NCBI GenBank assembly: GCA_036852015.1 | Contig: JAANDG010000419.1 | Coordinates: 62,001-126,000 of the forward strand | Length of the DNA stretch: 64,000 nt | From: Pelodera strongyloides | Taxonomy: Eukaryota; Nematoda; Chromadorea; Rhabditida; Rhabditidae | Direction of reading: 5' to 3' | Shown here: one piece after another, positions 11,301 to 21,600 of the stretch | Layout of the letters: each line of letters starts with the position of its first letter | Numbering within the stretch: position 1 is the first letter of the stretch | Notes under the pieces: generated by a model | What the model saw: only the letters and a program-made list of their open reading frames with translations | The model's database searches: none | What the model was told of the DNA's origin: nothing | Position numbers and translations under genes: made by a program

Positions 11301-14300
11301 TCGCAGACTACTGAATTCTTGCGTATTTGCGCTAATCCGCTAATTTGCTCGAATTTAGCTCGATTTTTTATTCTAATTTATGCTCATTTGCATAAGCTGC
11401 ATAGGAATTCTGGTGTTCTCGATGTGTTTCAAAAAGCGGCCGGTATTTCGCTTTAAGCCTGAAGATCAGAAGAGATTTGTAAAATCCAGAAACTAAAGAA
11501 ACGACCTTTTCTTGCAGATCGATTCCTCCCGTTGACTCAAAGCAACTTGATTGCACAGCGTATTTGCATGATCGACTGTGACGAAGTGAAGCAGATTGTA
11601 CAAGCGGCACGAAAGTGAGGTTTTTGTTTTAAACTATTTATGGCTAAGATGTTTTTTTAGTCTCTTTAGAAGAGTACATCACCGTGGTGGTCGATGAAAT
11701 TTATGAAAACATGAAAACTTATTGGGCACGAATGGCAACGAACCATTTCAGACAGCATCGAAGTATTTGTGTTGATACCTTTTTTGAATTATTTGACTTG
11801 TGTGAAATAATGAAATAGATTTGGACTTGTTACTAAATTGAATCACTGAATGCAATAGCATTATATTTGATACATTGAATGATTGAATCCTTTACCTGGG
11901 GTGCGGCGCAGTGTTCTCGTTGTCTAGCTAGCAGGCTAGTCTTTCTTATGTTATAGTTATGTAGAGAGGTTATCATACAAGTCAGGAATTTCTTTTAGGC
12001 TAGTGGACAACGGCGGTATGTTGCCTGATCGCGAGGATGTGTGGGATGAAGAACTTTTGGATAAGGTTTTTTTTAGTTTGTTCTTTTTTATTTATTTATT
12101 ATTTTTGGTTGTTCTTGTGGTACTGTTTAGAACTTTCAGCCTGAAAAGTCAGAAAAGTGATAAATTGAAGCAGCAACAGCACATATTAATTAAGCAATAT
12201 TGGTGGGTTTGCCCGAGTAAAGTAACCAAGCGCTAAGTGGCCTTATATTGCAAATTGTTGAAAGTAACAAAACATTAATAAAACGTCTTTCAGGCTGGCA
12301 TTGATCGTCCTTGGATCTCGCCGCAGAACCGAAATATCCAACTTGGAGAAGAAAGTACTGATGATATGGCCAAGACTGAGGTATGATGTTTTGTATTAAT
12401 TAGGAAGCGGAGGGAACCATTTGGCGACGGTTCCGGGTTTTTCGTGCGCGAAACCATCGGTGACGAGCTATATACGGTTTTTCTATGTCTTGGGCAATTA
12501 TTCCGTTTTATTGTGTATGCAGATTAACTGTTCTGCACTCAAGGGATAACTATTAATATTCAAGTAAGTGAGACACTTCTGTGTGTGGGGTTCGGAGTCG
12601 GGATAGGGAGGTCACAACGTTTGGAATTTGATTTGGAGCTAGCTCCATTTAGTTTGTGTTTTGAATATACTCTGCCCGGCCCGGGTCCTTAGCCAGGTTC
12701 AAAAAAAAATTGTTAAAATTTTGCAGATTTAAAAAAATCTATGTTACACATTTACTCTTTGTCTAAGAATGAACGGGGCTCTTGGCGAAACATTGAAATG
12801 ATTGAAACAACCTTTCTTTGTCCTTTGTTTAATTTATTTAGTTGTACCATGCGCGTTACGCTCACAGAACTAAAGCAGGATATTATATTAAACACAAAAT
12901 ATAATAAACGCTTTAGAAATGGCCAGTTCCGGCGATGTTTGTGGCGAAACAGCGTTCAGCGGACGGACAATTCAAACCAGTTGTGCATATGTTGAGCGGG
13001 TTAGCGGTAGTAGAAGAAAATGCAAGAGCAGCAGAAACAGAGAGAGCGGAGGAGCATGAGCACGAGGAACAGATTGATGTACAGGGGTGAGCTTTTGATT
13101 TAAAAGGGTGCGGGTGTGGTATGTGGAATTATTTGAATACTAATACTGGGCTTGGACATATGCAAATTGTGTACCCAGCCATAGCCATATGATGGGATAT
13201 ATGGGGGGGGGGGCTATTTCAAATACACTCCCCGAGTTAAGTTTCAAATAAATTGGGTATTTTGTTGTGTATAAAGTAAATTGGGTATAAAGTATTTTGT
13301 TAACAATTTCCTAAATTCAATTTGTTCAAAATTCAAAGTAAAATGACGAATTTGGAGTGACTGCGACCTTTTAAAGCGAAACACCGGCCGCGTTTTGAAA
13401 CGCATCGTTGTCAACTGAATTCTTACGTATTTGTGCTAATTTGCTCGAATTGAGCTCGTTTTTTTTTTGTTCCAATTTATGTTGATTTGCATAAGTATGC
13501 TGGTGTACTCGATGTGCTTCAAAAACCGCCCGGTATTCGGTATTTCGCTTTAAAGCGCACAGATGTTCTAATTCTAACTCATTTTGGATTCACTCATAGT
13601 TCTCTAGAGTTTTAAGTGGGCGCTTTTGAAGGACACATTATGATTATGATTCAGCAGGTTTTTGGTTTAAGTCTGTGTTCGGTTTAAGTCTATATCCGGT
13701 TTAAGTGTGTATTCTCCTTCCATTTTAGGGAGTATATGAAACCAAAACGTGGAAGACCTCGCAGACATCAGGACTCGGAATCGATCGATGTTACTAGTCC
13801 AATGCCGCGTCGTGGCCGGTTTGTTTGCTTTGGTTATCTTCCTTGTTTGGGTTTGTTAGGGTGGTTAAATTAGTCGTTGTACCTTAACCTTGTTTTTATA
13901 GTTCAGCACAAAAATTTGTTTCAGATATGAAACCAGGCACTCCCAACAGCGGGAAGAAGCACCCGAGCCTCTTGTGGAAACATCGACGCAATCGGGCAAA
14001 GAAGACATCGTGGTTGGTGAATGTGTGTTAAAGCAGTATTGTACCTACTCTGGGAAATTTGCATGTGACACGCGTATCGTATGTAAATTTGGTGCCGGAA
14101 GCTTGCTGGACACTCGCACCAAAGTTGCATAGGATACATAGGTTATGCGTATCATATGTAAATTTCGCAAACTAGGTACAATACGGCTTTAAGTAGTTCC
14201 TCTTTATTAATGTGTACATTCGTCGCTTTGGAATACTCAGCGTGCAGTGCATCACTGAGCGATATTCGTGAGTTTGAGTATTCCATCGAAGCTCATATAT

Positions 14301-17300
14301 AAGCCGCATTCGAGTTGGGAAAAAGTTGTGGAATTCCGGAATTCCACCGTTCCAGATGGGACACCGGAAACGTAAATGTTTTTCCGCTATTTAGCCCCAA
14401 CCGTCGGGGTCAAACGTCATTTTTGGCTCCTTGAGTTGTTAAAAATATAATCCCACTCCCACAACATTTCCACCACGGTATTTTTGCTTTTCCACGCACG
14501 TTTCCGCGTCTGTCTCGAACGGTGGAATTCCGGAATTCCGTCAACTTTTCCCCAACTCGAACGCGGCTTTACTCGACTCTTCAGGTTTTCGCGGCGCACT
14601 TTGACGATGGGATCCTTGAAGTGGATGATGAACAGCCGACCTCCTCACAACAAATGCCACTGGACCATGAAGGTTTGTCTTTGTGTAGTAAAGTAAAAGA
14701 GAAAAATAAAATACCATAAAGGAAAGTAAGTGTATAAATTTAGGATGTACAAAGGAAATTATGAACTATAGCAGTTTGAGAGCAACCGCAACGTGAGTCA
14801 TGAGTTATCATGACACCCCGTTTCGACCCAATATCGTATACGAGGATTTTGCCCGGGTTGTGTAGGGTTACTTTCTTGATTTTTGTCTGGGGGGGTTCTG
14901 CTTCTGTATTGTTTGTGAAAGATTCATTATTTGCATCTAGAATCTGTGATACTCTGATAGCGATTTCTTATAATAGTATAAGTTTCACTGGAAATCATGT
15001 CGTGTTGATGCACAAATTATGAAATGTTAAAGCGAAATACCTGCCGGTTTTTGAAACGCATCGTGGACAACTGCACGTATTTATGCTAATTTACTCGAAG
15101 ACTCGAGTTTAGCTCGATTTTTTTAATTCTAATTTATGTTCTTTTGCATAGGCTGTATAAGAATGCTGGTGTACCCGATATGTTTCAAAAACCGACCGGT
15201 ATTTCGCTTCGCTTTAAGAAATAAATACCGCGGTCCATCTTTTCAGAACAAGTTGGATATGAGAACATCAACGTGGAGGACATTGACGAAGAGTGGGAGG
15301 GGAGAATGGCTGCGGTGAAGGCAGAAGTACAAGCAGAGGGAGAGACTGCGGCAAAGAATGGAAAGGTAGGTCGTAGAGATCGCCGTACACAAGGTGTACC
15401 GTTGCTTGAGTTGACAGATTAATGTTCTGTTTTGTTCCCATTGTGTAGACCAGAGTAGAGACTGGAAGGATACTTCCGACATTTGCGCATACCACAGTTG
15501 CTCCATCCCCGGCAGTGTCGTATCTTGGAACATTGAACTAGAGCGTGTCATGCTGATGCCTAATCCTAATTGCTGACGTCCCTTGAGGAGTTTCGTATTC
15601 TTACAGTGCAGAGTTAATTTTGTGATGGATTTGGGGCTCACATCTTTGGCGTATCCACGGTTTATTATTTTTCTTTCAGGCGACCGAGAAGGGGAGCACG
15701 AAACGCTCGTATTTGGTGCGCAGTATGTTGACGGAGACGCAGTTGATTAGGACCTTGATCCAGGTAAGAGTTTTGTGGACTTTTGACTTGTGGTTTGTAG
15801 TTAATTAGTTAACGATCTGTTCATAGATCACGCGGTTGGTATGTTTTGTGCATCATTACTTTCCTATGTTATCGGACAGTTTGACCGTTTGGCACGTTGA
15901 CACCGAAACTTGTATTTTTCGAGGGAGTTCGTGGTAAGGGTAGGCGTGTTTCTCAAAAGACCAATGACCACAAAGACCAGCTCACCGGAAAGAATTGTTT
16001 TGATCTGATTACTGACCCGGAAAAGTAATAATTGAAGCATTAATATTAAAGAGGGTACTAATTTAAACTTATTATTTTGTGTTTCTCTAGAGCAACGCTT
16101 GCCAACTGTCCGACGATATGCTCGCCGCTTGGTTGGTCAATCTGCGCACAATGAGAACGGATTTTAGTGCCATGTCTAGAACTGACGCTACGGCTCCTCC
16201 CATTACCAGTGAGTTTCTGTTTCTGTTGAATCTTTAAAGCGGAGTGACACGTGGTTGGTGGTTTCTTAAAGCAGAGTGACACGTGGTTGGTGGTTTTGTG
16301 ACTGAAGTGAACAACGGTTGTACAATTATTAGTAGTGCAAATTGTCTGTGTATCCGTGTCGGAATGGCACTGAATTGAATGGAACTTTGTACATAATATG
16401 TAGGACGAGCCTGTGGTTCTCTAACAGTGTAAGTCTAGCTGGTTGATGGAAGTTAGGTATAAAGTATATGTGAATAAAGTACGGTTGAAGATATTGAAAT
16501 ATCGTTTTCTTTAATGAAGTCATGTTTAGAATGAGATGTATATCCTAACTAAGGCTTTAGGCTTTGAGAGATTTCCCAATTATGTGTTCTTTATAGGATC
16601 GCAACACAATTTTGATTGGCAGCCCGGAGAGGAGGAGACTAGTATGGGCAGAAAAGTGAGCTGTTTATTTTATTTAGTTATGCTATGATAATCGGTCATA
16701 GTTCGGTACTCACGCGAGATCTTAGGCTTGCGGGAGGTATGCGGAAATTACCGTTATCATTTACTTGTCGGCTGTCTTAGGGTAATTGGAGAGTAACTTT
16801 AGTTACGTTTTCACGAACGTATTTAGAGTAGCTGTCTGTATTTCTGTATTTACAGAAACTTTTCAGAAGAACTTATATTTTATTGAAATGTGTGAGCGAA
16901 ATGTTCAATCTTGTATGTTTTAGCGTCGCTCACATGCGTTCGAACTGGATTTTGGAAAGCATGCTCCCGCTGACGGATCTTATCAACCACCTGTCGGGGT
17001 TATCAAGGTAAGGGTACTTTTTGTTTGGGAGTTATCAGGCAAGGGTGTGATTTAGGGGTATCATGGTTGTGGTGTGGAATGTCAGCGGTGTTTTGTGGTG
17101 TCGACTTTGTATTGTGGAGTGTCAAGGGAGTCGGAGTGTTTTAGGGTAAAGTCAGGCGTCTTTCATAACGTACAACATAACTACAACATACAAAGCAAAG
17201 TAACATAAAAACATACAAAGTCAGGCGTCATATCTTTTGCGTGTCAAGCGTGTCTAAAATGAATCCTGCCCCACCATTCAAATTGAATATTAGTACACCA

Positions 17301-17619
17301 CCTACTTTGTGTGTCATGGGGATGTTTTTGGGGTGGAAATTTGAGAGTGTGAAAAGCAAGAGTATGATCAATTTTCGTATTTTTTCGTGCGTTACGGCAT
17401 GAAGTGTATCCAAACCAAGATTTGTTCTGCTATATGTTCTTAAGTGTTTGGTATGTATAGATACATGTGCTAAGGATATCCGGGCAAAATTGCAGTATCA
17501 TAAATTATCATAAATAATTGCAGGCTTCTCTCTTTGAAGACCAGCTGAGTGATGACGAGGAGCTGATTCAACACGCCTCCAGAGGACAAGTCAACTTTAG
17601 AAGAGATATTTGGTCTTAA
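2352..17619 (+). CDS. C2H2 zinc-finger / CaRF-like / AT-hook nuclear protein
   Basis: Eighteen exons join in phase: 2352-2423, 2645-2731, 2953-3013, 3330-3445, 4016-4100, 5107-5260, 9335-9474, 11518-11614, 11999-12065, 12294-12380, 12917-13086, 13729-13818, 13925-14012, 14585-14672, 15247-15365, 15680-15763, 16091-16208 and 16597-16655, plus terminal exons 16924-17007 and 17524-17619 (the last two bring the total to 20 segments). The product is about 653 aa. Residues 33-45 hold a CPYGC..H-type finger. Residues 73-94 form a canonical C-x2-C-x12-H-x4-H zinc finger. Residues about 108-240 carry WLEANGGAHFR, YQCNRTG, CGYTCTAYITC and FCGDHYGHDAR, the pattern of the CaRF/transposase-like DNA-binding region. 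PKRGRPRR at about 384-391 is an AT-hook. The C-terminal half is acidic and probably disordered. It is probably a DNA-binding regulator; no ortholog name is claimed. Confidence 0.82.
3500..3676. repeat. GGAGGTGGT-rich dispersed element in intron
   Basis: The motif GGAGGTGGT occurs five times in about 150 bp. The element ends in CGTGCGTTTTTTGACGCACC, a hairpin. Related sequence (CCTCCGGAGATGGTTGA.GCGTA.TTTTACGCA) occurs at about 44.15-44.32 and 59.73-59.88 kb, so this is an old dispersed repeat. A shorter related stretch lies at about 3106-3225. Confidence 0.5.
4101..4580. repeat. Two diverged direct copies of a ~235-bp element
   Basis: Copy one (about 4110-4345) and copy two (about 4345-4575) both start TTATTACATAAAA(A/G)AGTAGCTGTA. 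Both contain a GCGTTACGG/GCTACGGAA block and a GTAAAAGAG or TAAAAAGAG block. They end CGCCTCAGGCG...GCCG.CTG. They lie in one intron of the zinc-finger gene, directly after exon 4016-4100. Confidence 0.6.
5522..5690. repeat. Near-perfect foldback element (TTAA-bounded palindrome)
   Basis: Two ~80-bp arms, beginning TTAAAGCGAAATGC and running through CCCCTTTGGAAAATTTGCAT and ATCCTATG.ATCCTATGC, are inverted around a short GCCGTGGACGA centre. Few mismatches separate the arms, so insertion was recent or gene conversion keeps them alike. It abuts the next MITE through a shared TTAA. Confidence 0.85.
5689..5866 (-). repeat. MITE family 1 copy
   Basis: About 178 bp with terminal inverted repeats TTAAAGCGAAATAC.G.CCGG and CCGGCCGGTATTTCGCTTTAA. 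The interior holds GCAAACGAACATAAATTAGAATAAAAA, read opposite to most other copies. It sits in the 4-kb intron of the zinc-finger gene. Confidence 0.85.
6100..7419 (-). CDS. Small cysteine-rich single-pass membrane protein, nested antisense
   Basis: Three exons are proposed on the minus strand: 7419-7408 (MPPQ, weak), 7122-6979 and 6207-6100. The main exon encodes an ectodomain starting TNNFHTSAGFSQKWC, with PRDWWIFWYDCCG and NAQCCLRYG later. The final exon encodes AWLQYVVFAIFLCLVVALLFG, a clear membrane helix, then a Cys/Lys-rich tail CKCYHYLKKRTKW and TAG. The order W..CCG....CC, then W, then one transmembrane helix and a short basic tail is a layout common in small nematode surface proteins. 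The exon pair joins in phase 0 at consensus splice sites. The gene lies entirely inside an intron of the zinc-finger gene on the opposite strand. The short N-terminal exon lacks a signal peptide and may be wrong. Confidence 0.5.
7420..9148. other. Long intron interior, no gene seen
   Basis: This is intronic DNA of the zinc-finger gene beyond the nested membrane-protein gene. It is AT-rich with a purine-rich tract at about 8826-8925 (repeated GGAGAGAGAAGAGAGAG). Open frames on both strands here are low-complexity and lack splice support. Confidence 0.4.
9149..9318 (-). repeat. MITE family 1 copy, diverged
   Basis: The left terminus is eroded (GCAAGCGAACTACGGGTCGG). The right terminus is intact (CCGTCCGGTATTTCGCTTTAA). 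The element ends 16 bp before exon 9335-9474 of the zinc-finger gene. Confidence 0.8.
9591..10465 (+). repeat. Tandem duplication of a ~430-bp unit
   Basis: Positions about 9591-10026 and 10027-10465 are direct, highly similar copies. Both run from GTGTCCGTCCGCTTTTG.GCTGTGC through AATGATGATGAAATTCGACC and ACCTATTCTACCATCTTCCC to GAACAGAGCGCGAAAGAGCATCG and GAGAGAATTCGAGAAAGAGAAGG. Differences are single bases plus a few short indels. The duplication lies in an intron of the zinc-finger gene between exons 9335-9474 and 11518-11614. Confidence 0.9.
10725..10866. repeat. GC-rich island with three identical hairpins
   Basis: GAGCGGCCGAAGGCCGC occurs three times (about 10727, 10761, 10805). Each copy can fold as GCGGCC-GAA-GGCCGC. 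The run is followed by a longer palindrome, CAGGCGCGCGATAGCGCGCCTG with one mismatch-free stem, at about 10841-10864. The local GC content contrasts sharply with the flanks. No splice signals or codon pattern suggest an exon. Confidence 0.7.
11267..11456 (+). repeat. MITE family 1 copy
   Basis: Termini are TTAAAGCCAAATACCTGCCGG and GCGGCCGGTATTTCGCTTTAA, with interior GCTCGATTTTTTATTCTAATT and TTTGCATAAGCTGCATA. It ends about 60 bp before exon 11518-11614. Confidence 0.85.
13330..13370. repeat. Right-end fragment of the TTAAAGG..CGCAGTCACT element
   Basis: ACGAATTTGGAGTGACTGCGACCTTTTAA matches the right end of the element at 28242-28672. It abuts a MITE family 1 copy at its TTAA, indicating insertion of one element into the end of another. 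Confidence 0.55.
13371..13553 (+). repeat. MITE family 1 copy
   Basis: Termini are TTAAAGCGAAACACCGGCCG and TATTTCGCTTTAA, with a small internal duplication (CGGTATTCGGTATT) near the right end. Intronic in the zinc-finger gene. Confidence 0.85.
14028..14192. repeat. Foldback MITE, 'TTAAAGCAGTATTGTACC' family
   Basis: The left end TTAAAGCAGTATTGTACCTA is inverted at the right as TAGGTACAATACGGCTTTAA. Inside both arms are ATTTGCATGTGACACGCGTAT-type and CGTATCATATGTAAATTT blocks. Relatives lie at 39458-39619 and 40832-40985. Confidence 0.8.
14301..14570. repeat. Foldback element, 'CGAGTTGGG' family
   Basis: The left arm has GCCGCATTCGAGTTGGGAAA, then TGGAATTCCGGAATTCCACC. The right arm repeats both in inverse order and orientation, ending TCCCCAACTCGAACGCGGC. 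Its right end lies 15 bp before exon 14585-14672. A related element with longer arms is at 39797-40023. Confidence 0.8.
15027..15217 (+). repeat. MITE family 1 copy
   Basis: Termini are TTAAAGCGAAATACCTGCCGG and CCGACCGGTATTTCGC...TTTAA, with a 5-bp duplication (TTCGC) at the right end. It ends about 30 bp before exon 15247-15365. Confidence 0.85.
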
Positions 17620-18672
17620 TTCTTAATTTAGAATCTTTCTAATCTGAACCCTGCCCTAACATTAGTACACCAATTACCACTACCAACGCAAAAGGGGACT
17701 GTATTCTGCGGTAAGATTACTGTATTTTATAGAAAGGGGTTGGTTTTGTTTGTTTGGTGGTATCTTGTAAGTAGTGGTGGTATTAACTTCAGTATGTTGG
17801 GTTGTAAATTCTTCTTTAGTAGAAGGGACGAGCCTTGATTTTTAGTATGTATGTATAGAATTTTCCGTGTTTTGCTTTGAACTGAATACTGCTAGGAAAC
17901 GTCGTGTTCTTCACCATTTAAATGTTATGTTGATACTCAATTTACATCTTGCTTTGATTTTATTGATGAGTCCGCAACCCGCTGCATTGGAACTTTTGAA
18001 TTTTGTACAGACGAGGTCCCACTTGAGTTGAATATTTGAGTTGAATAATTTGCACCGTGCTGATTGGGTTTCTTTGCCCTTTGTGCTAAAATTGACGGCA
18101 TTTTGTACTACCAACTATTACATGATGCTGCGTTATTTTGTTATTGAGTATGTGAAACTAAAATTATTAAAACGATGTGCCGAAGCAATATGTTTTTTTG
18201 TTCACATGTTTATTATTTCTTCGTTTCATGCTTTATTTTAGTAAGTTCATTATTCGTTTCACTCTTGTATTCGCCGTTTCTGGATTTCTTGACGATTGTC
18301 TCTTTTGTTCTTGCTTTGAATGTATGTTTATCCCGCCATTACTACCGTATTCGAATAATAAAATGTTGAATAATTTGGTGATTTATGATTTTTCGGGGTG
18401 AGCCGTTTGTCCGGTTGGTTGTATATTTCCTCTGTGTGTTTCGTACTGTAGCTTGTTGTGAGAAGTGAGAAGAATACAAATAGTTTTCTAAAATGTGAGA
18501 TACTGTAGGCATGCTTGTAGTGAGTGTTTTATTTATGGTGAGTAATGGGTTCTACAACATTGAGCTTTTTTTGTCGTTGAAATAGAATAGGTATGCCGAG
18601 GTTCTGCTATTTACGCCCTCGTTTTGCTTATTTTATGACATGTATTCTTTGTGTATAAGTGGCTAATTTTAG
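17620..18672. other. Intergenic region between zinc-finger gene and mrps-11
   Basis: AT-rich DNA without a supported gene. It should contain the 3' UTR of the upstream gene; an AATAAA lies at about 18357. Short open frames rich in Phe/Leu/Ser at 18040-18400 reflect the T-rich composition. Confidence 0.5.
18667..18672 (+). promoter_or_regulatory. Probable trans-splice acceptor of mrps-11
   Basis: TTTTAG lies immediately upstream of GTG-ATG, three bases before the start codon at 18676. A 3' splice site this close to the ATG with no matching upstream coding exon is the usual signature of spliced-leader addition in nematodes. Confidence 0.55.
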
Positions 18673-18675
18673 GTG

Positions 18676-21600
18676 ATGGCTTCATGTCGGCGTCTCGTTA
18701 CGTCGCTGTGTCGGTTGTCAATTGGTGAGCGGTACAACATGGTGAGCGGTGGGACAGCGATGCCAGCACTGCTAACACAACAACGGCCATTTTCGGTTTC
18801 TACGGCTTTGTTGGATAGTATCAGAGATGCCCATCGACAAGGAACGAAGTTGGCGGCGGGAGCTCAACAAGTAAGGTTTTGCACTCAGTCATGGTGGAAT
18901 ACATCTTTTTCGTGTGTTACTGTAACTTGTATGTGCCTAAACATTAGGATCCATAAGCTTTCCGCGGATGATAAGGATTAAGAACTCACTGTTTATGTGG
19001 GCTGTTTAGAAACATTATCTTGTCAGCTCCTTACCATATTAGACCTTGCCACGAGATTCTATCTGGAAACATCTGTGGTTTCATCATCTTCTCTGATTCT
19101 CTATGACTTGGGGTTGTTCTTTTTCAATGTTTCTGTTCTCCAGCCTTTTTTGCTCCTTTGCGCTTCCTATCCCTATCCCAATACCCTCCCGTCTTCCCGC
19201 GCCACCTTATCATGTGTATGATCTTGATATGGCGCGCGGAAACGGCGTATCACTGCTAGAGGCTGTCTATGGAACATGGCTGAGTGGTCTAGTGGTATGA
19301 TTCTCGCTTAGGGTGCGAGAGGTCCCGGGTTCAATCCCCGGCTCAGCCCATGTTTTTGATCTTTGTCTTATTTTATCATGCCGTTGAATCGTATTTCCTA
19401 ATCTTTATCGCTCGCAGCGTTTATCATAGTGCGCGACTATCATTGTTGTATGGCTGAGTGGTCTAGTGGTATGATTCTCGCTTAGGGTGCGAGAGGTCCC
19501 GGGTTCAATCCCCGGCTCAGCCCATGTTTTTGATATTTGTCTCATTTATTCTGTCTTTGAATCGTATTTCCTAATCTTTGCTGCCCGCGGCGCTAGTCAT
19601 AGTGGGCGATTTTCACTGTTGCATGGCTGAGTGGTCTAGTGGTATGATTCTCGCTTAGGGTGCGAGAGGTCCCGGGTTCAATCCCCGGCTCAGCCCATGT
19701 TTTTGATATTTGTCTCATTTATTCTGTCTTTGAATCGTATTTCCTAATCTTTGCTACCCGCGGCTCTAGTCATAGTGGGCGATTTTCACTGTTGCATGGC
19801 TGAGTGGTCTAGTGGTATGATTCTCGCTTAGGGTGCGAGAGGCCCGGGTTCAATCCCCGGCTCAGCCAAGTTTTGATATTTGTCTCATTTATTCTGTCTT
19901 TGAATCGTATTTCCTAATCTTTGCTGCCCGCGGCGCTAGTCATAGTGGGCGATTTTCACTGTTGCATGGCTGAGTGGTCTAGTGGTATGATTCTCGCTTA
20001 GGGTGCGAGAGGTCCCGGGTTCAATCCCCGGCTCAGCCCATGTTTTTGATATTTGTCTCATTTATTCTGTCTTTGAATCGTATTTCCTAATCTTTGCTGC
20101 CCGCGGCGCTAGTCATAGTGGGCGATTTTCACTGTTGCATGGCTGAGTGGTCTAGTGGTATGATTCTCGCTTAGGGTGCGAGAGGTCCCGGGTTCAATCC
20201 CCGGCTCAGCCCATGTTTTTATTCTTTGTCATGCCGTTGAATCGTATTTCCTAATCTTTATCGCTCGCAGCGTTTATCATAGTGCGCGACTATCATTGTT
20301 GTATGGCTGAGTGGTCTAGTGGTATGATTCTCGCTTAGGGTGCGAGAGGTCCCGGGTTCAATCCCCGGCTCAGCCCATGTTTTTGATCTTTGTCTTATTT
20401 TATCATGCCGTTGAATCGTATTTCCTAATCTTTATCGCTCGCAGCGTTTATCATAGTGCGCGACTATCATTGTTGTATGGCTGAGTGGTCTAGTGGTATG
20501 ATTCTCGCTTAGGGTGCGAGAGGTCCCGGGTTCAATCCCCGGCTCAGCCCATGTTTTTGATATTTGTCTCATTTATTCTGTCTTTGAATCGTATTTCCTA
20601 ATCTTTGCTGCCCGCGGCGCTAGTCATAGTGGGCGATTTTCACTGTTGCATGGCTGAGTGGTCTAGTGGTATGATTCTCGCTTAGGGTGCGAGAGGTCCC
20701 GGGTTCAATCCCCGGCTCAGCCCATTGTTTTATAAATCAGAATAAAATTTCAGGAAGCTTTCGAGGGCACAGCAGGAGCCGCTCAGTCTGTTTCTGTTAA
20801 CATGGGCAGTCTTGACGCTAGGCTACCGACTAGCGAGACCCTGAAGCAGGTAAAGTATATATTAAAATATTTATTCATATGTAAAAGCAGGCATATTTAC
20901 GACTTAAGTGCGGAAAGAGATCAATACACAGGCTGAGCTACCACCTTCCAAAAGCAGCTCTGTTCACGCGCTGTATATGCATGTTGAACAAACTTTTGGA
21001 AAAGGTCCAACTCTAAGGTGTCAGTTCGTCTTGAAACCCCTCGAATAAAGGTGTCAGTCTTGTAGCTTAAAAGATGTCTTGTTCTTCTCGTAGTTTATAG
21101 CCATGCTTCTAATTGTAAATTGTAAGGAAAATGAGAACTATTGTTACGATAAGAGCGAGTGTGAATAACGTAAATGTTTCTTGAAATTAATACAAGGACC
21201 CACGCCTCACATATAAAATGGAGGTTCTTCAATACTTATGACTTCACCACTTACGAATGATTGCTTTTCAGGTGTTTAATGGCATTCCCTACAACGAACT
21301 GCCGACGGTTTATATCAAGGCCACCAAGAATAACACTCTGGTTACAGTAGCCGATCATAATGTGAGTTGAGCTGTTGAGCATGTTATTTTGTTGTGGTTT
21401 AAAAAAGAAGCATCAGCAACTTTAACTTTCTATATATAAGTGCTCATGCCGCCGTGCTGACTCACAGGTGCATTTCTTTTCGTTTTATGTAGACATGTGG
21501 TTTAGTTAAAGCAGTATAACAGCCGATTTTTGAAAATCACGTTGAACGCTGTATTCCCGTGTAATGTATGTAAAAGACTAATTATTCGTGTCTGCATAAC

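Noticed and set aside
11669..11815. Open stretch EYITVVVDEIYENMKTYW following an acceptor-like TTTAG
   Set aside because: No in-phase join to the flanking exons; exon 11518-11614 joins 11999-12065 directly and in frame.
15243..15641. 132-codon frame on the minus strand
   Set aside because: It lies opposite the well-phased exon 15247-15365 of the zinc-finger gene and has no splice or motif support.
19278..20723. CRISPR-like regular spacing
   Set aside because: The 72-bp repeated units are tRNA genes with conserved spacers; there is no CRISPR repeat or variable spacer.
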